From an uncultured Roseicyclus sp. (GTDB taxonomy: Bacteria > Pseudomonadota > Alphaproteobacteria > Rhodobacterales > Rhodobacteraceae), in the NCBI RefSeq assembly GCF_937892565.1, contig NZ_CALAHQ010000018.1, positions 1 through 42,378 on the forward strand: 42,378 bases of DNA, given 5' to 3'. This document shows, piece after piece, positions 10,186 through 18,714 of this stretch. The notes under the pieces are model-generated. The model had not been told where the DNA came from. It ran no database searches and worked only from the letters and a program-made list of their open reading frames with translations. The first letter of the stretch is position 1, and each line of letters begins with the position of its first letter. A program made the position numbers and the translations under genes.

Positions 10186-11193
10186 ATGCTGACCTACACG
10201 ATCCGGCGATTGATCCTTGCGATCCCGACGCTTCTGTTCATCAGTTTCATCATCTTTCTGATCGTCAAGCTGTCGCCTTCGGATCCGACGGCAAGCCTGC
10301 CGCTGACCATCCCGCCCGACGTGCGCGAACTGATCCGCGAAAGCCTTGGCGTGAACGATCCCGTTTTTGTGCAGTATTTCAAATGGCTCAAGCTGATGGT
10401 CTGGGATGAGCCGCTGCATTTCATCGAAGGGGCGACCGGCTGGCCGGTGGCCCCCGAAGGCCCGCGCATCATTTCCTACCAGACCCGCAGCCCGGTGATG
10501 GATCTGATCGCCCAGCGCATGCCCCAGACGCTCTGGGTGGTTGGCACATCCTATATCGTGGGCATCCTGATCGCGCTGCCCTTGGGCATCATTTCGGCCT
10601 ACCGGCAATATTCGATCTTCGATCAGGTCGGCACCTTCATCTCGATGGTGGGGTTTTCCGTGCCCACCTTTTTCACCGGTGTGCTGTTCATCGTGATCTT
10701 TGCGGTGAACCTTGGCTGGTTTCCGTCGGTCTACAACACCACCCATGTGGTGACCGACTGGGACAGCTTTGTGGTGCAGCTCAAGCAGATCATCATGCCG
10801 GTGATGGTGCTGGGCCTGTACAATGCCAGCCAGATCAGCCGCTACCTGCGCGCCTCGATGCTTGACAATCTCAATCAGGATTATGTGCGCACCGCGCGCG
10901 CCAAGGGGTTGACCGAAAAGATCGTCGTGCTGGTGCATGTGCTGAAGAACTCGATGATCCCGGTGGTGACCGTGATCGCGCTGAACGTGCCGGCCGTGTT
11001 CGGCGGCGCGATCATCACCGAACAGGTGTTCAAGGTGAACGGCATCGGCCAGCTTCTGATCATCGCGATTCAAAGCGGCGATGTGCCAGTGGTGCAGACC
11101 GTCAGCTTCATCTTTGCGGTGCTGATCGTCCTGTTCAGCCTGATTGCCGACATCTTGTATGGCGTGCTTGATCCGAGGATCCGCTATGACTGA
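10186..11193 (+). CDS. oppB: Peptide ABC transporter permease (OppB/DppB type)
   Basis: 335-residue inner-membrane permease. The first hydrophobic helix is LILAIPTLLFISFIIFLIV, followed by a periplasmic stretch and about five further helices; the conserved RTARAKGLTEKIVV EAA-loop contacts the ATPase. The C-terminal ADILYGVLDPRIRYD is characteristic of DppB. Its stop overlaps the start of the next permease by 8 nt. The ribosome site is weak, in line with lower expression than the binding protein. Confidence 0.92.
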   Translation: MLTYTIRRLILAIPTLLFISFIIFLIVKLSPSDPTASLPLTIPPDVRELIRESLGVNDPVFVQYFKWLKLMVWDEPLHFIEGATGWPVAPEGPRIISYQTRSPVMDLIAQRMPQTLWVVGTSYIVGILIALPLGIISAYRQYSIFDQVGTFISMVGFSVPTFFTGVLFIVIFAVNLGWFPSVYNTTHVVTDWDSFVVQLKQIIMPVMVLGLYNASQISRYLRASMLDNLNQDYVRTARAKGLTEKIVVLVHVLKNSMIPVVTVIALNVPAVFGGAIITEQVFKVNGIGQLLIIAIQSGDVPVVQTVSFIFAVLIVLFSLIADILYGVLDPRIRYD

Positions 11194-12142
11194 GACCGCA
11201 GATCGCACCGCAGCGCCCGCACCGGCCACACCCGCCCTTGCGGCAGAATTCGAGACCTATGCCGCCCCGCGCAATCAATGGTGGGATGTCTGGGATCAAT
11301 TCAAGACCCACAAGGGTGCGCTGTTCGGGCTTGGGTTTTTCGTCTTCACGCTGCTGTTTGTCTTTGTTGGCCCGCTCGTGTGGACGATGGACCCGCAATT
11401 CATCGACATCCGCGCCCGCAATGCAGGGCCCAGCCTTGCCCATCCGATGGGCACCGACCAGCTGGGCCGCGATACCATGGCGCGGATGATGGCGGGCGGG
11501 CAGACCTCGATCGCGGTGGGCCTGACGGCGATGGCGCTGGCCTTGCTTCTGGGCACGCTGGTGGGGGTTCTGGCGGGGTATTTCCGGCGGCTTGACGGGT
11601 TGTTGATGCGCACCACCGATCTGTTTCTGGCAATGCCGCTCTTGCCGCTGTTGCTGGTCACGATCATGCTGTTTCGCGACCCGCTGCGGGCGAATTTCGG
11701 CCCCGAAGGCGGCATTTTCGTGCTGATCGTGTTCATGATCGGCGTCACCTCATGGATGCAGACCGCGCGCGTGGTGCGCGCCGAGGTGCTGGCGCTGAAG
11801 GAACGCGAATTCGTTCTGGCCGCCCGCTCGATCGGCACGCCCAGCCGTCGCATGATCACCCGTCATCTGTTGCCCAATGTGATGTCGCCCATCATGGTGT
11901 CGGCGACGCTGGGCATTGCCAATGCGATCATCACGGAAAGCGCCTTGTCCTTTCTGGGCCTTGGGTTTCCGTCGGATTTCCCGACATGGGGGCGGCTGTT
12001 GTTTGACGCCACCGATTGGCTGACGCAGAATCCCGAGCGCGTGATCTGGCCGGGGATGGCGATCTCGCTCACGGTGCTGTCGGTGAATTACATCGGCGAT
12101 GGTTTGCGCGACGCGCTTGACCCGCGCATTCGCGGGCGCTGA
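11186..12142 (+). CDS. oppC: Peptide ABC transporter permease (OppC/DppC type)
   Basis: 318-residue permease partner. The start at 11186 overlaps the end of the preceding permease gene (ATGACTGA). It has a soluble N-terminal tail, a first helix LFGLGFFVFTLLFVFVGPLVW, the periplasmic HPMGTDQLGRD motif of OppC/DppC proteins and the EAA-loop EFVLAARSIGTPSRRMI. The end INYIGDGLRDALDPR-type sequence is typical. Last gene of the transporter unit. Confidence 0.92.
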   Translation: MTETADRTAAPAPATPALAAEFETYAAPRNQWWDVWDQFKTHKGALFGLGFFVFTLLFVFVGPLVWTMDPQFIDIRARNAGPSLAHPMGTDQLGRDTMARMMAGGQTSIAVGLTAMALALLLGTLVGVLAGYFRRLDGLLMRTTDLFLAMPLLPLLLVTIMLFRDPLRANFGPEGGIFVLIVFMIGVTSWMQTARVVRAEVLALKEREFVLAARSIGTPSRRMITRHLLPNVMSPIMVSATLGIANAIITESALSFLGLGFPSDFPTWGRLLFDATDWLTQNPERVIWPGMAISLTVLSVNYIGDGLRDALDPRIRGR

Positions 12143-12146
12143 ACCG

Positions 12147-12230
12147 CCCGCGCAAGCGGGGGCGAAAAACCTTGGGTTTTTCGCGCGGGAAAACTCCGGT
12201 TTTCCCCTCCCTTTGCGAGCCGCGCTTGCG
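12147..12230 (+). terminator. Multi-hairpin terminator region after the transporter unit
   Basis: Four consecutive inverted repeats: CCCGC-GCAA-GCGGG (from 12147), GCGAAAAACC-TTG-GGTTTTTCGC (12162-12184), GGGAAAAC-TCCG-GTTTTCCC (12187-12206) and CCGC-GCTT-GCGG near 12222. The second is a perfect 10-bp stem with A/T runs on both arms, so it can terminate in either direction. Confidence 0.75.
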
Positions 12231-12286
12231 GGTCCGACCGGGGCGGCCTAAGCGGAGGTGGAAAGCATATCCCGAAAGGCAGGCCC

Positions 12287-12613
12287 ATGCCCTGGCTCTA
12301 TCTTGCCATTGCGATCGCCGGTGAAATCATCGGCACCACGGCGCTGAAGGCCTCGGATGGCTTCACTCGCCTTGGGCCCAGTGTGCTGGTTGTCGCGGGC
12401 TATGGCATCGCTTTTTTCATGCTGGCTCAGGTGTTGCGTACCATCCCCCTGGGCATCGCCTATGCGATCTGGTCAGGCGTGGGCGTGGCCGCGGTCACGG
12501 TGATCGGTTGGGCGATGTATGGCCAAAGGCTGGATCTGCCCGCGCTCTTGGGGATCGGGCTGATCGTGGCAGGGGTCGTGGTCTTGAACATCTGGTCAGG
12601 GGCCACGCATTGA
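12287..12613 (+). CDS. SMR-family small multidrug efflux protein (EmrE/QacE type)
   Basis: 108-residue four-helix inner-membrane protein that exports cationic compounds in exchange for protons as a dimer. The membrane-embedded carboxylate is Glu13 in the first helix (AIAIAGEIIGTTALK), matching Glu14 of EmrE. The conserved IPLGIAYAIWSGVGV in helix 3 and GIGLIVAGVVVLNI in helix 4 fit the drug-efflux branch rather than GdX guanidinium exporters. It lies between the transporter terminator and iorA, about 80 bases before the latter, so it is probably a separate unit. Confidence 0.9.
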   Translation: MPWLYLAIAIAGEIIGTTALKASDGFTRLGPSVLVVAGYGIAFFMLAQVLRTIPLGIAYAIWSGVGVAAVTVIGWAMYGQRLDLPALLGIGLIVAGVVVLNIWSGATH

Positions 12614-12693
12614 CGCCACGTCGTGAGGGTCTTGCCCCTTGACGCAAGGCAGCGCATCGCTACCTGATCGGCACAAGACCGCCCGGAGGACAA

Positions 12694-13158
12694 ATGGCCA
12701 CCACCCTGACCGTCAACGGCACTGCCCATCTGGTCGAATTGCCCGGCGACATGCCGCTGTTGTGGGTCTTGCGCGATGCGCTGGGGCTGACGGGCACCAA
12801 ATATGGCTGTGGTGTTGCAGCCTGCGGGGCCTGCACCGTCCAGATCGAAGGTCAGGCCGTGCGATCGTGTCAAGTGGCGCTGTCCGATGTCTGGGGGCCT
12901 GTCACCACCATCGAAGGTTTGGGCACGCCCGCCGCCCTTCATGCCCTGCAACAGGCGTGGATCGACCATCAGGTCGCGCAATGCGGCTACTGCCAATCGG
13001 GCCAGATCATGCAAGCCGCCGATCTATTGGCCGTAACCCCCGCGCCCACCGATGCCGATATTGACGCCGCCATGGCGGGCAATCTGTGCCGCTGCGGCAC
13101 CTATCCGCGGATCCGTGCGGCCGTCCATGCCGCCGCCGTCGCCCTGCGGGAGGGTTGA
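12694..13158 (+). CDS. iorA: [2Fe-2S] small subunit of isoquinoline-1-oxidoreductase-type molybdenum hydroxylase
   Basis: 154-residue iron-sulfur subunit that passes electrons from the molybdenum centre of IorB. The plant-type [2Fe-2S] site is [11 protein letters not shown] (residues about 43-53), and the second cluster domain holds [10 protein letters not shown] and [10 protein letters not shown]. Length and motif order match small subunits of the xanthine dehydrogenase superfamily. The ATG follows GGAGG. The catalytic subunit begins 4 nt after its stop. The reaction, hydroxylation of an N-heterocycle or oxidation of an aldehyde, is known for the family; the substrate here is unknown. Confidence 0.92.
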   Translation: MATTLTVNGTAHLVELPGDMPLLWVLRDALGLTGTKYGCGVAACGACTVQIEGQAVRSCQVALSDVWGPVTTIEGLGTPAALHALQQAWIDHQVAQCGYCQSGQIMQAADLLAVTPAPTDADIDAAMAGNLCRCGTYPRIRAAVHAAAVALREG

Positions 13159-13161
13159 GGC

Positions 13162-15411
13162 ATGGCCAATTGGGGCAAGATCGCACGCCGCACGTTCCTG
13201 ATCGGGTCGGCCGCCATGGCCGGGGGCGTGGCATTCGGCGTCTGGCAATACCGCCGCGAACTGCCCAACCCGCTGGACCCCGGCGCCGATGGGGTGGCAT
13301 TGAACCCGTGGATCATCATTGATCAAAGCGGCGTCACGCTGATCGCGGCGCGCGCCGAGATGGGGCAAGGTGTCTACACCACCCTGCCCGCGCTGTTGGC
13401 CGAAGAGCTGGACGTGGCATGGGACCAGATCCGGGTCATTCACGGGCCCGCCGCGCAAGCCTATTTCAACGCAGGCCTGATGAGCCATGCGCTTCCCTCG
13501 ACAGATTACGACCGCACCGGCTTTCAGGAAGTGATGGTCGAGGCGATGTCGGTCTTGCCCAAAATGATCGGTTTGCAGGTGACGGGCGGGTCTACCTCCA
13601 GCCTGGATGCCTATGACAAGCTGCGCCAGGCGGGGGCCACCGCGCGCGAGGTGTTGAAACAAGCAGCCGCAGATCGGCTGGGCGTCGCCATGGGCAGCCT
13701 TGAGACACGCGATGGCCGCGTGATCGCACCGGGGGGCGTCGAACTCAGCTATCAGGATCTGGCCGAAGATGCCGCCCGCATCGGCCCCCCCCGCCAGGTC
13801 GAATTGCGCCCGGCGTCGCAATGGAAATACCTTGGCCGTGCCATGCCGCGGCTCGACATGGTGGAAAAGGTCACGGGAACCGCTCAATTCGCCATCGATG
13901 TACGCCTGCCCGGTATGCGCTTTGCGACGGTGCGGATGAACCCGCATCTGGGCGGCGCGATGGTGTCCTTTGACGCGCGCGCGGCGCTGGCGATACCGGG
14001 GGTAGAGCGGGTGGTCGATCTGGGCCATGGGATCGCGGTGGTGGCGACGACCACCTGGACGGCCATGAAGGCCGCCGAGGCCGTGGCGATCGAATGGGCC
14101 CCCGCCCCCTACCCGGACAGCTCGCTCGAAATGCTGACCGTGATCCGCGCCGCGCTGGATGGCCCCGCCAATTCCAAGCTGCGCGACGACGGCGATGTTG
14201 ATGCCGTGCAGATTGGCGCCGAAGACCAGGTGATCGAGGCCGAATACAGCGTGCCATGGCTGGCCCATGCCACGATGGAACCGATGAGTGCGGCGGCGCA
14301 TTTCACCCCCCGCGGGTTGGACATCTGGACCGGGTCGCAAGCGCCGGGCTTTGCCGAAATGGCGGCCGCGCGTGCTGTGGGACTTGCGCCCGAACAGGTG
14401 CGCTGCCACGTCACCTATCTGGGCGGCGGGTTCGGGCGGCGTGGCGAAAATGATGTTGTCGTGCTGGCCGCACGCATCGCACAGGCCATGGCGGGCACGC
14501 CGGTGCTGGTGACATGGTCGCGTGAGGAAGACATGCGCCATGATTTCTACCGCCCCGCGGCCTGTGCCCGGATGCGGGGCGTGCTGCGCGACGGCGCGGC
14601 CCTTGCCCTTGATGGTCGGGTGGCCGCGCCATCGGTCAGCCGTCAGGCGATGGCGCGCATGACGGGCAACGCGCCGCCCGGCCCCGACAAGGGCCATGTG
14701 GAGGGGATGTTCAACCAACCCTACGCGATCCCCCACTATCGCGTGACCGGGCATCTGGCCGAATTGTCCGTGCCGATCGGCTTTTGGCGGTCGGTCGGCA
14801 ATTCCTTCAACGGCTTTTTCATGGAAAGCTTCATCGACGAGATGGCGATTGCCGCAGGCCGCGATCCCTTGGCGTTCCGGCTGGACTTGGCCGAAGCCGA
14901 ACATGCGCCCAGCGCAGGCGTTTTGCGTGCCGTGGCCGAAATGTCGGGCTGGGATCGCGCGCGCGCGCCCGGAACCGGCATGGGCGTGGCGATGACCCAT
15001 TCCTTTCACACGCCCGTGGCCGTCGTGATCGAAGTGACCGATCAAGACGGCGCCATTGCGCTCAGCCGCGCGTGGATGGCCTGTGACGTCGGGACCGCGC
15101 TCGATCCTTCGATCATCGAGGCGCAGATGGTGGGTGGGCTGGTCTATGGTCTGTCGGCTGCGATGATGGAAGAAATCAGCTTTTCGGGTGGCACTGTCGA
15201 TCAGGGCAATTTCACCGAATATGACGCGCTGCGCCAACACCAGATGCCGCAAGTCGCGGTGCGTATTCTGGAAACTTCGGGGCATATCGGCGGTGTGGGC
15301 GAACCCGGAACGCCCCCCGCCGCACCGGCGCTGGCCAATGCGATCTTTGATCTGACGGGCACGCGCATACGTGACCTGCCGCTCAACAAGCGGCTGCGCT
15401 TTGTAAGCTGA
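13162..15411 (+). CDS. iorB: Molybdopterin-binding large subunit (isoquinoline 1-oxidoreductase beta type)
   Basis: 749-residue catalytic subunit of the IorB branch. A twin-arginine signal (RRTFLIG followed by AAMAGGVAFGVW) indicates export of the folded heterodimer or membrane anchoring. Cofactor-site text includes EMGQGVYTTLPALLAEEL, GGGFGRRGENDVV and, near the C-terminus, GVGEPGTPPAAPALANAIFD with the active-site glutamate. There is no FAD subunit, as expected for IorAB types that feed electrons to a cytochrome. No XdhC-like maturation gene lies in this window. IorB and the leftward phaR are convergent, with about 70 bases between. Confidence 0.92.
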   Translation: MANWGKIARRTFLIGSAAMAGGVAFGVWQYRRELPNPLDPGADGVALNPWIIIDQSGVTLIAARAEMGQGVYTTLPALLAEELDVAWDQIRVIHGPAAQAYFNAGLMSHALPSTDYDRTGFQEVMVEAMSVLPKMIGLQVTGGSTSSLDAYDKLRQAGATAREVLKQAAADRLGVAMGSLETRDGRVIAPGGVELSYQDLAEDAARIGPPRQVELRPASQWKYLGRAMPRLDMVEKVTGTAQFAIDVRLPGMRFATVRMNPHLGGAMVSFDARAALAIPGVERVVDLGHGIAVVATTTWTAMKAAEAVAIEWAPAPYPDSSLEMLTVIRAALDGPANSKLRDDGDVDAVQIGAEDQVIEAEYSVPWLAHATMEPMSAAAHFTPRGLDIWTGSQAPGFAEMAAARAVGLAPEQVRCHVTYLGGGFGRRGENDVVVLAARIAQAMAGTPVLVTWSREEDMRHDFYRPAACARMRGVLRDGAALALDGRVAAPSVSRQAMARMTGNAPPGPDKGHVEGMFNQPYAIPHYRVTGHLAELSVPIGFWRSVGNSFNGFFMESFIDEMAIAAGRDPLAFRLDLAEAEHAPSAGVLRAVAEMSGWDRARAPGTGMGVAMTHSFHTPVAVVIEVTDQDGAIALSRAWMACDVGTALDPSIIEAQMVGGLVYGLSAAMMEEISFSGGTVDQGNFTEYDALRQHQMPQVAVRILETSGHIGGVGEPGTPPAAPALANAIFDLTGTRIRDLPLNKRLRFVS

Positions 15412-15482
15412 CAGTCGGTGATCTTGGCGCAAAAACACGCCCGGTCGACAGCGCCCGGGCCGCCACGCGATCGGGTGGGATG

Positions 15483-16034
15483 CTAAAGACGGTTCAGCTT
15501 GCTTTGCAATTCGGCCAATTGGCGCTTGATGTCGTCCAGTTCCTGGGAGGCAGGCTTGTCATCGCCGTCGTCGGTGGCCGGGCCTGACCATTGCGCGCCG
15601 ATGCCGCCCGTCATCGCCTTCAGGAAGACCTCTTGCTGGGCGCGCATCGCCTCAAATCCGGGCATTTTCGCCAAAGGATTGATGACGGTGATGTTTTCCA
15701 TCATCTTCGATTGGCCCTGCTTGAGCATTTCGAAGCTCATGGTCAGGAAATCGGGCACAACGGTCGAGGCTTGGTTGGTGTAGCTGCGCACAAGATCGGT
15801 CAGAACCGCGATGGGCAGAATGGTTTCGCCACGGCTTTCATGTTCGGCGATGATCTGGAGCAGATATTGCCGGGTCAGGTCATCGCCGGATTTGAGATCG
15901 ACGATCTTGACCTCACGGCCACCACGGATGAAGCCCGCGATATCCTCCAGCGTCACGTAATCCGAGGTTTCGGTATTATAGAGCCTGCGGCTTGCATATC
16001 GCTTGATCAGAAGCGGTGCGCTTGTGTCCGCCAT
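15483..16034 (-). CDS. phaR: Polyhydroxyalkanoate synthesis repressor PhaR
   Basis: 183-residue DNA- and PHB-binding repressor. The N-terminal domain (LIKRYASRRLYNTETSDYVT, then LEDIAGFIRGG) is the conserved PHB/PHA accumulation regulator domain. The C-terminus is a Gln/Lys-rich helix. In Paracoccus and Rhodobacter PhaR represses phaP and itself by binding TGC-rich sites and is released when granules form. The ATG at 16034 follows AAGGGAT. A TGC-rich palindrome lies just upstream. It sits downstream of phaP in the same orientation. Confidence 0.93.
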   Translation of the reverse strand: MADTSAPLLIKRYASRRLYNTETSDYVTLEDIAGFIRGGREVKIVDLKSGDDLTRQYLLQIIAEHESRGETILPIAVLTDLVRSYTNQASTVVPDFLTMSFEMLKQGQSKMMENITVINPLAKMPGFEAMRAQQEVFLKAMTGGIGAQWSGPATDDGDDKPASQELDDIKRQLAELQSKLNRL

Positions 16035-16054
16035 GAGCCGTATCCCTTCGTGCC

Positions 16055-16095
16055 ATGCAGCATGCAAAGCCTACGCGCCTGAGCGGGAAATGCAA
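16055..16095 (-). promoter_or_regulatory. Candidate phaR promoter and PhaR autoregulatory site
   Basis: Read leftward, TTGCAT (16095-16090), 16 bases, then TAGGCT (16073-16068) could be -35 and -10. Immediately after lies ATGCAGCATGCA on the top strand (16055-16066), sharing ATGCAGCAT with the phaP control region. Binding by PhaR at the transcription start is inferred. Confidence 0.45.
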
Positions 16096-16208
16096 ATTTA
16101 TTGTGCACGGGCAGAAAATGCGAAGGACAGGCCACATGGGCCTGCCCTTCTGGTGTTCATGCCTGCGGGGAGGACGCCGGCACGAATTCCTGTGCGCTTG
16201 CGCGTCGC

Positions 16209-16661
16209 TCACTTGGCGGCGGAGGCGGCTTTCTTGGCAGCGGTCGTCACTTCGGCGGTCGCTTTCTTGACGGCAGCGGTCGCTTCTTCGGTGGCTTCCT
16301 TGCCGGCAGCCATCATCAGCTCGACCGTTTCCATCTGCACTTTCTTGGCGATTTCCGCGAAAGCTGCCATGGTTTCAGCAGCCATTTCAGCCTGAGCCGA
16401 CGCGAAATCGGTCACCGATTTGGTGTAGTCGGTCGGCTCGGATTTGGCGGCAGCAACATTGGCCAGCTTGGCAATGGTGTCCTTGGTCCATTTTGACGAG
16501 ATGTCGGTGGATTTCTCGGCGGCGTCCAGAATGACCTTGGTCATCTTTTCGCCCATCGCAGCCGAGGATTTGAAGGCGTCGGTCATGGCCGTCATGTCCA
16601 TCGGGTAGCTCGACATCATGTCGGACATCATCTTGGTGAAATCGTTGGTCTTGGGTGCCAT
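16209..16661 (-). CDS. phaP: Phasin (polyhydroxyalkanoate granule-associated protein)
   Basis: 150-residue amphipathic, mostly helical protein that coats PHA granules. It has an N-terminal phasin segment (DFTKMMSDMMSSYPMDM) rich in Met, a predicted coiled middle, and an Ala/Lys/Thr-rich tail (EATAAVKKATAEVTTAAKKA) typical of rhodobacterial phasins. The ATG at 16661 follows GGAGAAG; a longer frame to 16718 lies upstream of the inferred ribosome site. Its own promoter overlaps TGC-rich repeats, so strong repression by PhaR and derepression on PHA accumulation is expected. Confidence 0.9.
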   Translation of the reverse strand: MAPKTNDFTKMMSDMMSSYPMDMTAMTDAFKSSAAMGEKMTKVILDAAEKSTDISSKWTKDTIAKLANVAAAKSEPTDYTKSVTDFASAQAEMAAETMAAFAEIAKKVQMETVELMMAAGKEATEEATAAVKKATAEVTTAAKKAASAAK

Positions 16662-16709
16662 TGGTCTTCTCCGGGGTGGGCCCCGGTACAACGGGGCTGT
16701 GCTGTGCGT

Positions 16710-16768
16710 ATGCAGCATATATGCATGCTGCAGCGCAGCAAGTCAACACTTTTTCTGCGCTGCAGCAT
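16710..16768 (-). promoter_or_regulatory. phaP promoter overlapped by TGC-rich PhaR operator
   Basis: Read leftward, TTGACT (16746-16741), a 17-base spacer, then CATATA (16723-16718) form a good promoter, with a start near 16711. The spacer is filled by CTGCGCTGCAGCAT (complement of 16725-16738), whose exact inverted copy is at 16755-16768, 16 bases away. ATGCAGCAT recurs at 16710-16718. TGC-rich repeats match what is known of alphaproteobacterial PhaR targets. Confidence 0.7.
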
Positions 16769-16791
16769 TTCGCTCGGTTTCTGTCGTTCGA

Positions 16792-18597
16792 TCAGCCGCT
16801 TAGCTTTTCCGTGACAAAGGTACCCGGGGCCGGTCCCAAGCTGGGGTGCGATTCGGACCCCGGCATGCGGGCGGCAACCATGGCACCCGCGCGCGCTGCC
16901 AGCCATTTTTCCCAATAGGGCCACCATGACCCCTCATGATAAGCGGCCCGGGCTTTCCAGCCATCGGGTGTGCCGATCGGTTCGGGGCCCTGCCAATGGC
17001 CATATTTCTTTTTCGAGGGCGGGTTCACGATACCTGCGATATGGCCCGATTCTGACAAGATGAAGGTCTTGTCCTTTGATCCCATCTGCACGATGCCGCG
17101 AAAGCTGTCTTTCCAGGCGGCAATGTGATCGTTTTCACAGGCGATGGCACAGATGGGCAGCGTCACATCCGACACATGCAGCTTCTCGCCCATCAGATCG
17201 AACCCGTCACCGGCAAAGCCGTTGTCCTGGCACAGACCGCGCAGATACTGCACCGTCATCTTGCCGGGCAGATTGGTGCTGTCGCCATTCCAGAACAGCA
17301 GATCAAAGGCGGGCGGCGGTTCCCCCATCATGTAGCTGCGCACGGCAGGCCCATAGACCAGATCCTTGGCGCGCAGATAGGAAAACGTCTTGGACATGTA
17401 GTGGCTGTCCAGATAGCCCTCGGCTGCCACCTGACGTTCGATCGCGTCGACGAAATTGCCGTCGAGAAACGGGGTGAATTCGCCCTGATCGGCGAAATCG
17501 GTCAAGGTCGTGAAGAAGGTCGCGGATTTTACCCGCGCCTGCCCGCGCTTGGCCTTGAGCGCAAGGGTCAGCGCAAGGGTCGTGCCGGCCACGCAATAGC
17601 CGATGGCGTTGACCTGATCCTCGCCGGTGATGGCACAGGCCACATCGATCGCCTTGAGATAGCCCTCTTCGATATAGGTCTCAAAACCGGTTTCCGCGTA
17701 GCTTGCATCGGGGTTTTTCCAGCTGACCACGAACAGCGTATAGCCTTGATCGACGATCCACTGGATCAGGGAATTCTGCGGCTTGAGATCAAGAATATAG
17801 AATTTGTTGATCCAGGGTGGAAACATGACCAGCGGTGTCTGATGCACGGTTGGGGTGGTCGGCGCATACTGGATCACCTCGATCATCCGATTGCGAAACA
17901 CGACCGATCCCTTGGCGGTGGCGATGTTCTGGCCGACCTGAAACGCGGTGGGATCGGCCAGCACCGGAAGCAATTCGCCATGGCGCGCCTCCAGATCGCG
18001 CACAAGGTTTTCCAGCCCCTTCACAAGGCTTTCACCTTCGGTCTGCACGGCCTTTTCCAGCGCGTCGGGGTTGGTGGCAAGGTAGTTGGTCGGCGCAAAA
18101 AGGTCGATGATCTGACCGGCAAAGAATTCCACCCGCCTCTTGTCGCGCGGGCTGAGGCCTTCGAGCTCTTCGACGGCGTTGCGCATGACTTCGGCGGAAA
18201 TCAGGTATTGGGTCTTGATTGCGTTGAAATAGGGGTGCGTTTGCCAAAGCGGGTTGGAAAACCGGCGATCTTCGGGTGGGGTGTCGCCGGCGGGCAGGAC
18301 GAAATGACCCTGTGCCAGCTCTTTTTGCAGGTCCATGTATTGCGTCAGGGTTTGTGACCAATACTGCACCTGACGCTCCATCAGCTTGGCTGGATTGGTC
18401 AGGGCCTCTTGCCAGATGGCCATGCCGGCCTTGAGCATCAGATCCTGCCCCGGCCCCTCCAGCCCGGCATCGCCGGGCTTGCGCGCGCTCAGCGCGGCAA
18501 CGAGTCGTTTTGACAGATCCTCCATCCGCGAGAGGTTCTGGTTCAGGCGCTCAAGGCTCTCACCCATCTCGCCCTCTTTCGAGTCATCTCGTGCCAC
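16792..18597 (-). CDS. phaC: Class I poly(3-hydroxyalkanoate) synthase
   Basis: About 601 residues; polymerises (R)-3-hydroxyacyl-CoA at the granule surface. The lipase-like box is GYCVAGTTLA with the nucleophile Cys. The catalytic Asp lies in ENDHIAAW and the His in SGHIAGIVNPP. The N-terminal PHA synthase domain (NPLWQTHPYFNAIKTQYL) is intact. Length is usual for class I. Start choice is uncertain: the GTG at 18597 gives 601 residues, whereas the ATG at 18567 (MGESLERLNQ) has a better GAGGG site. It is divergent from phaZ, and phaP and phaR follow downstream, the standard Rhodobacterales arrangement. Confidence 0.95.
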   Translation of the reverse strand: MARDDSKEGEMGESLERLNQNLSRMEDLSKRLVAALSARKPGDAGLEGPGQDLMLKAGMAIWQEALTNPAKLMERQVQYWSQTLTQYMDLQKELAQGHFVLPAGDTPPEDRRFSNPLWQTHPYFNAIKTQYLISAEVMRNAVEELEGLSPRDKRRVEFFAGQIIDLFAPTNYLATNPDALEKAVQTEGESLVKGLENLVRDLEARHGELLPVLADPTAFQVGQNIATAKGSVVFRNRMIEVIQYAPTTPTVHQTPLVMFPPWINKFYILDLKPQNSLIQWIVDQGYTLFVVSWKNPDASYAETGFETYIEEGYLKAIDVACAITGEDQVNAIGYCVAGTTLALTLALKAKRGQARVKSATFFTTLTDFADQGEFTPFLDGNFVDAIERQVAAEGYLDSHYMSKTFSYLRAKDLVYGPAVRSYMMGEPPPAFDLLFWNGDSTNLPGKMTVQYLRGLCQDNGFAGDGFDLMGEKLHVSDVTLPICAIACENDHIAAWKDSFRGIVQMGSKDKTFILSESGHIAGIVNPPSKKKYGHWQGPEPIGTPDGWKARAAYHEGSWWPYWEKWLAARAGAMVAARMPGSESHPSLGPAPGTFVTEKLSG

Positions 18598-18714
18598 CTT
18601 GATTTCGCCTTGTTAATGGTTCACTTAATCTTAGCTGCGCCAGGGTGAGGGGGCAAAGCGACGATTTGATCCGGGGCCGTGCTTGTGCAGCGGGTCGTCA
18701 GGCAGGAGACGTCG

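Noticed and set aside
12639..12652. TTGAC-GCAA-GGCAG before iorA as a regulon box
   Set aside because: The right half deviates and no NANNNT hexamer occurs at 21-23 nt.
13024..15438. Leftward open frame of 804 codons opposite iorB
   Set aside because: His/Arg/Gly-rich shadow of a high-GC gene; iorB on the other strand has clear cofactor motifs.
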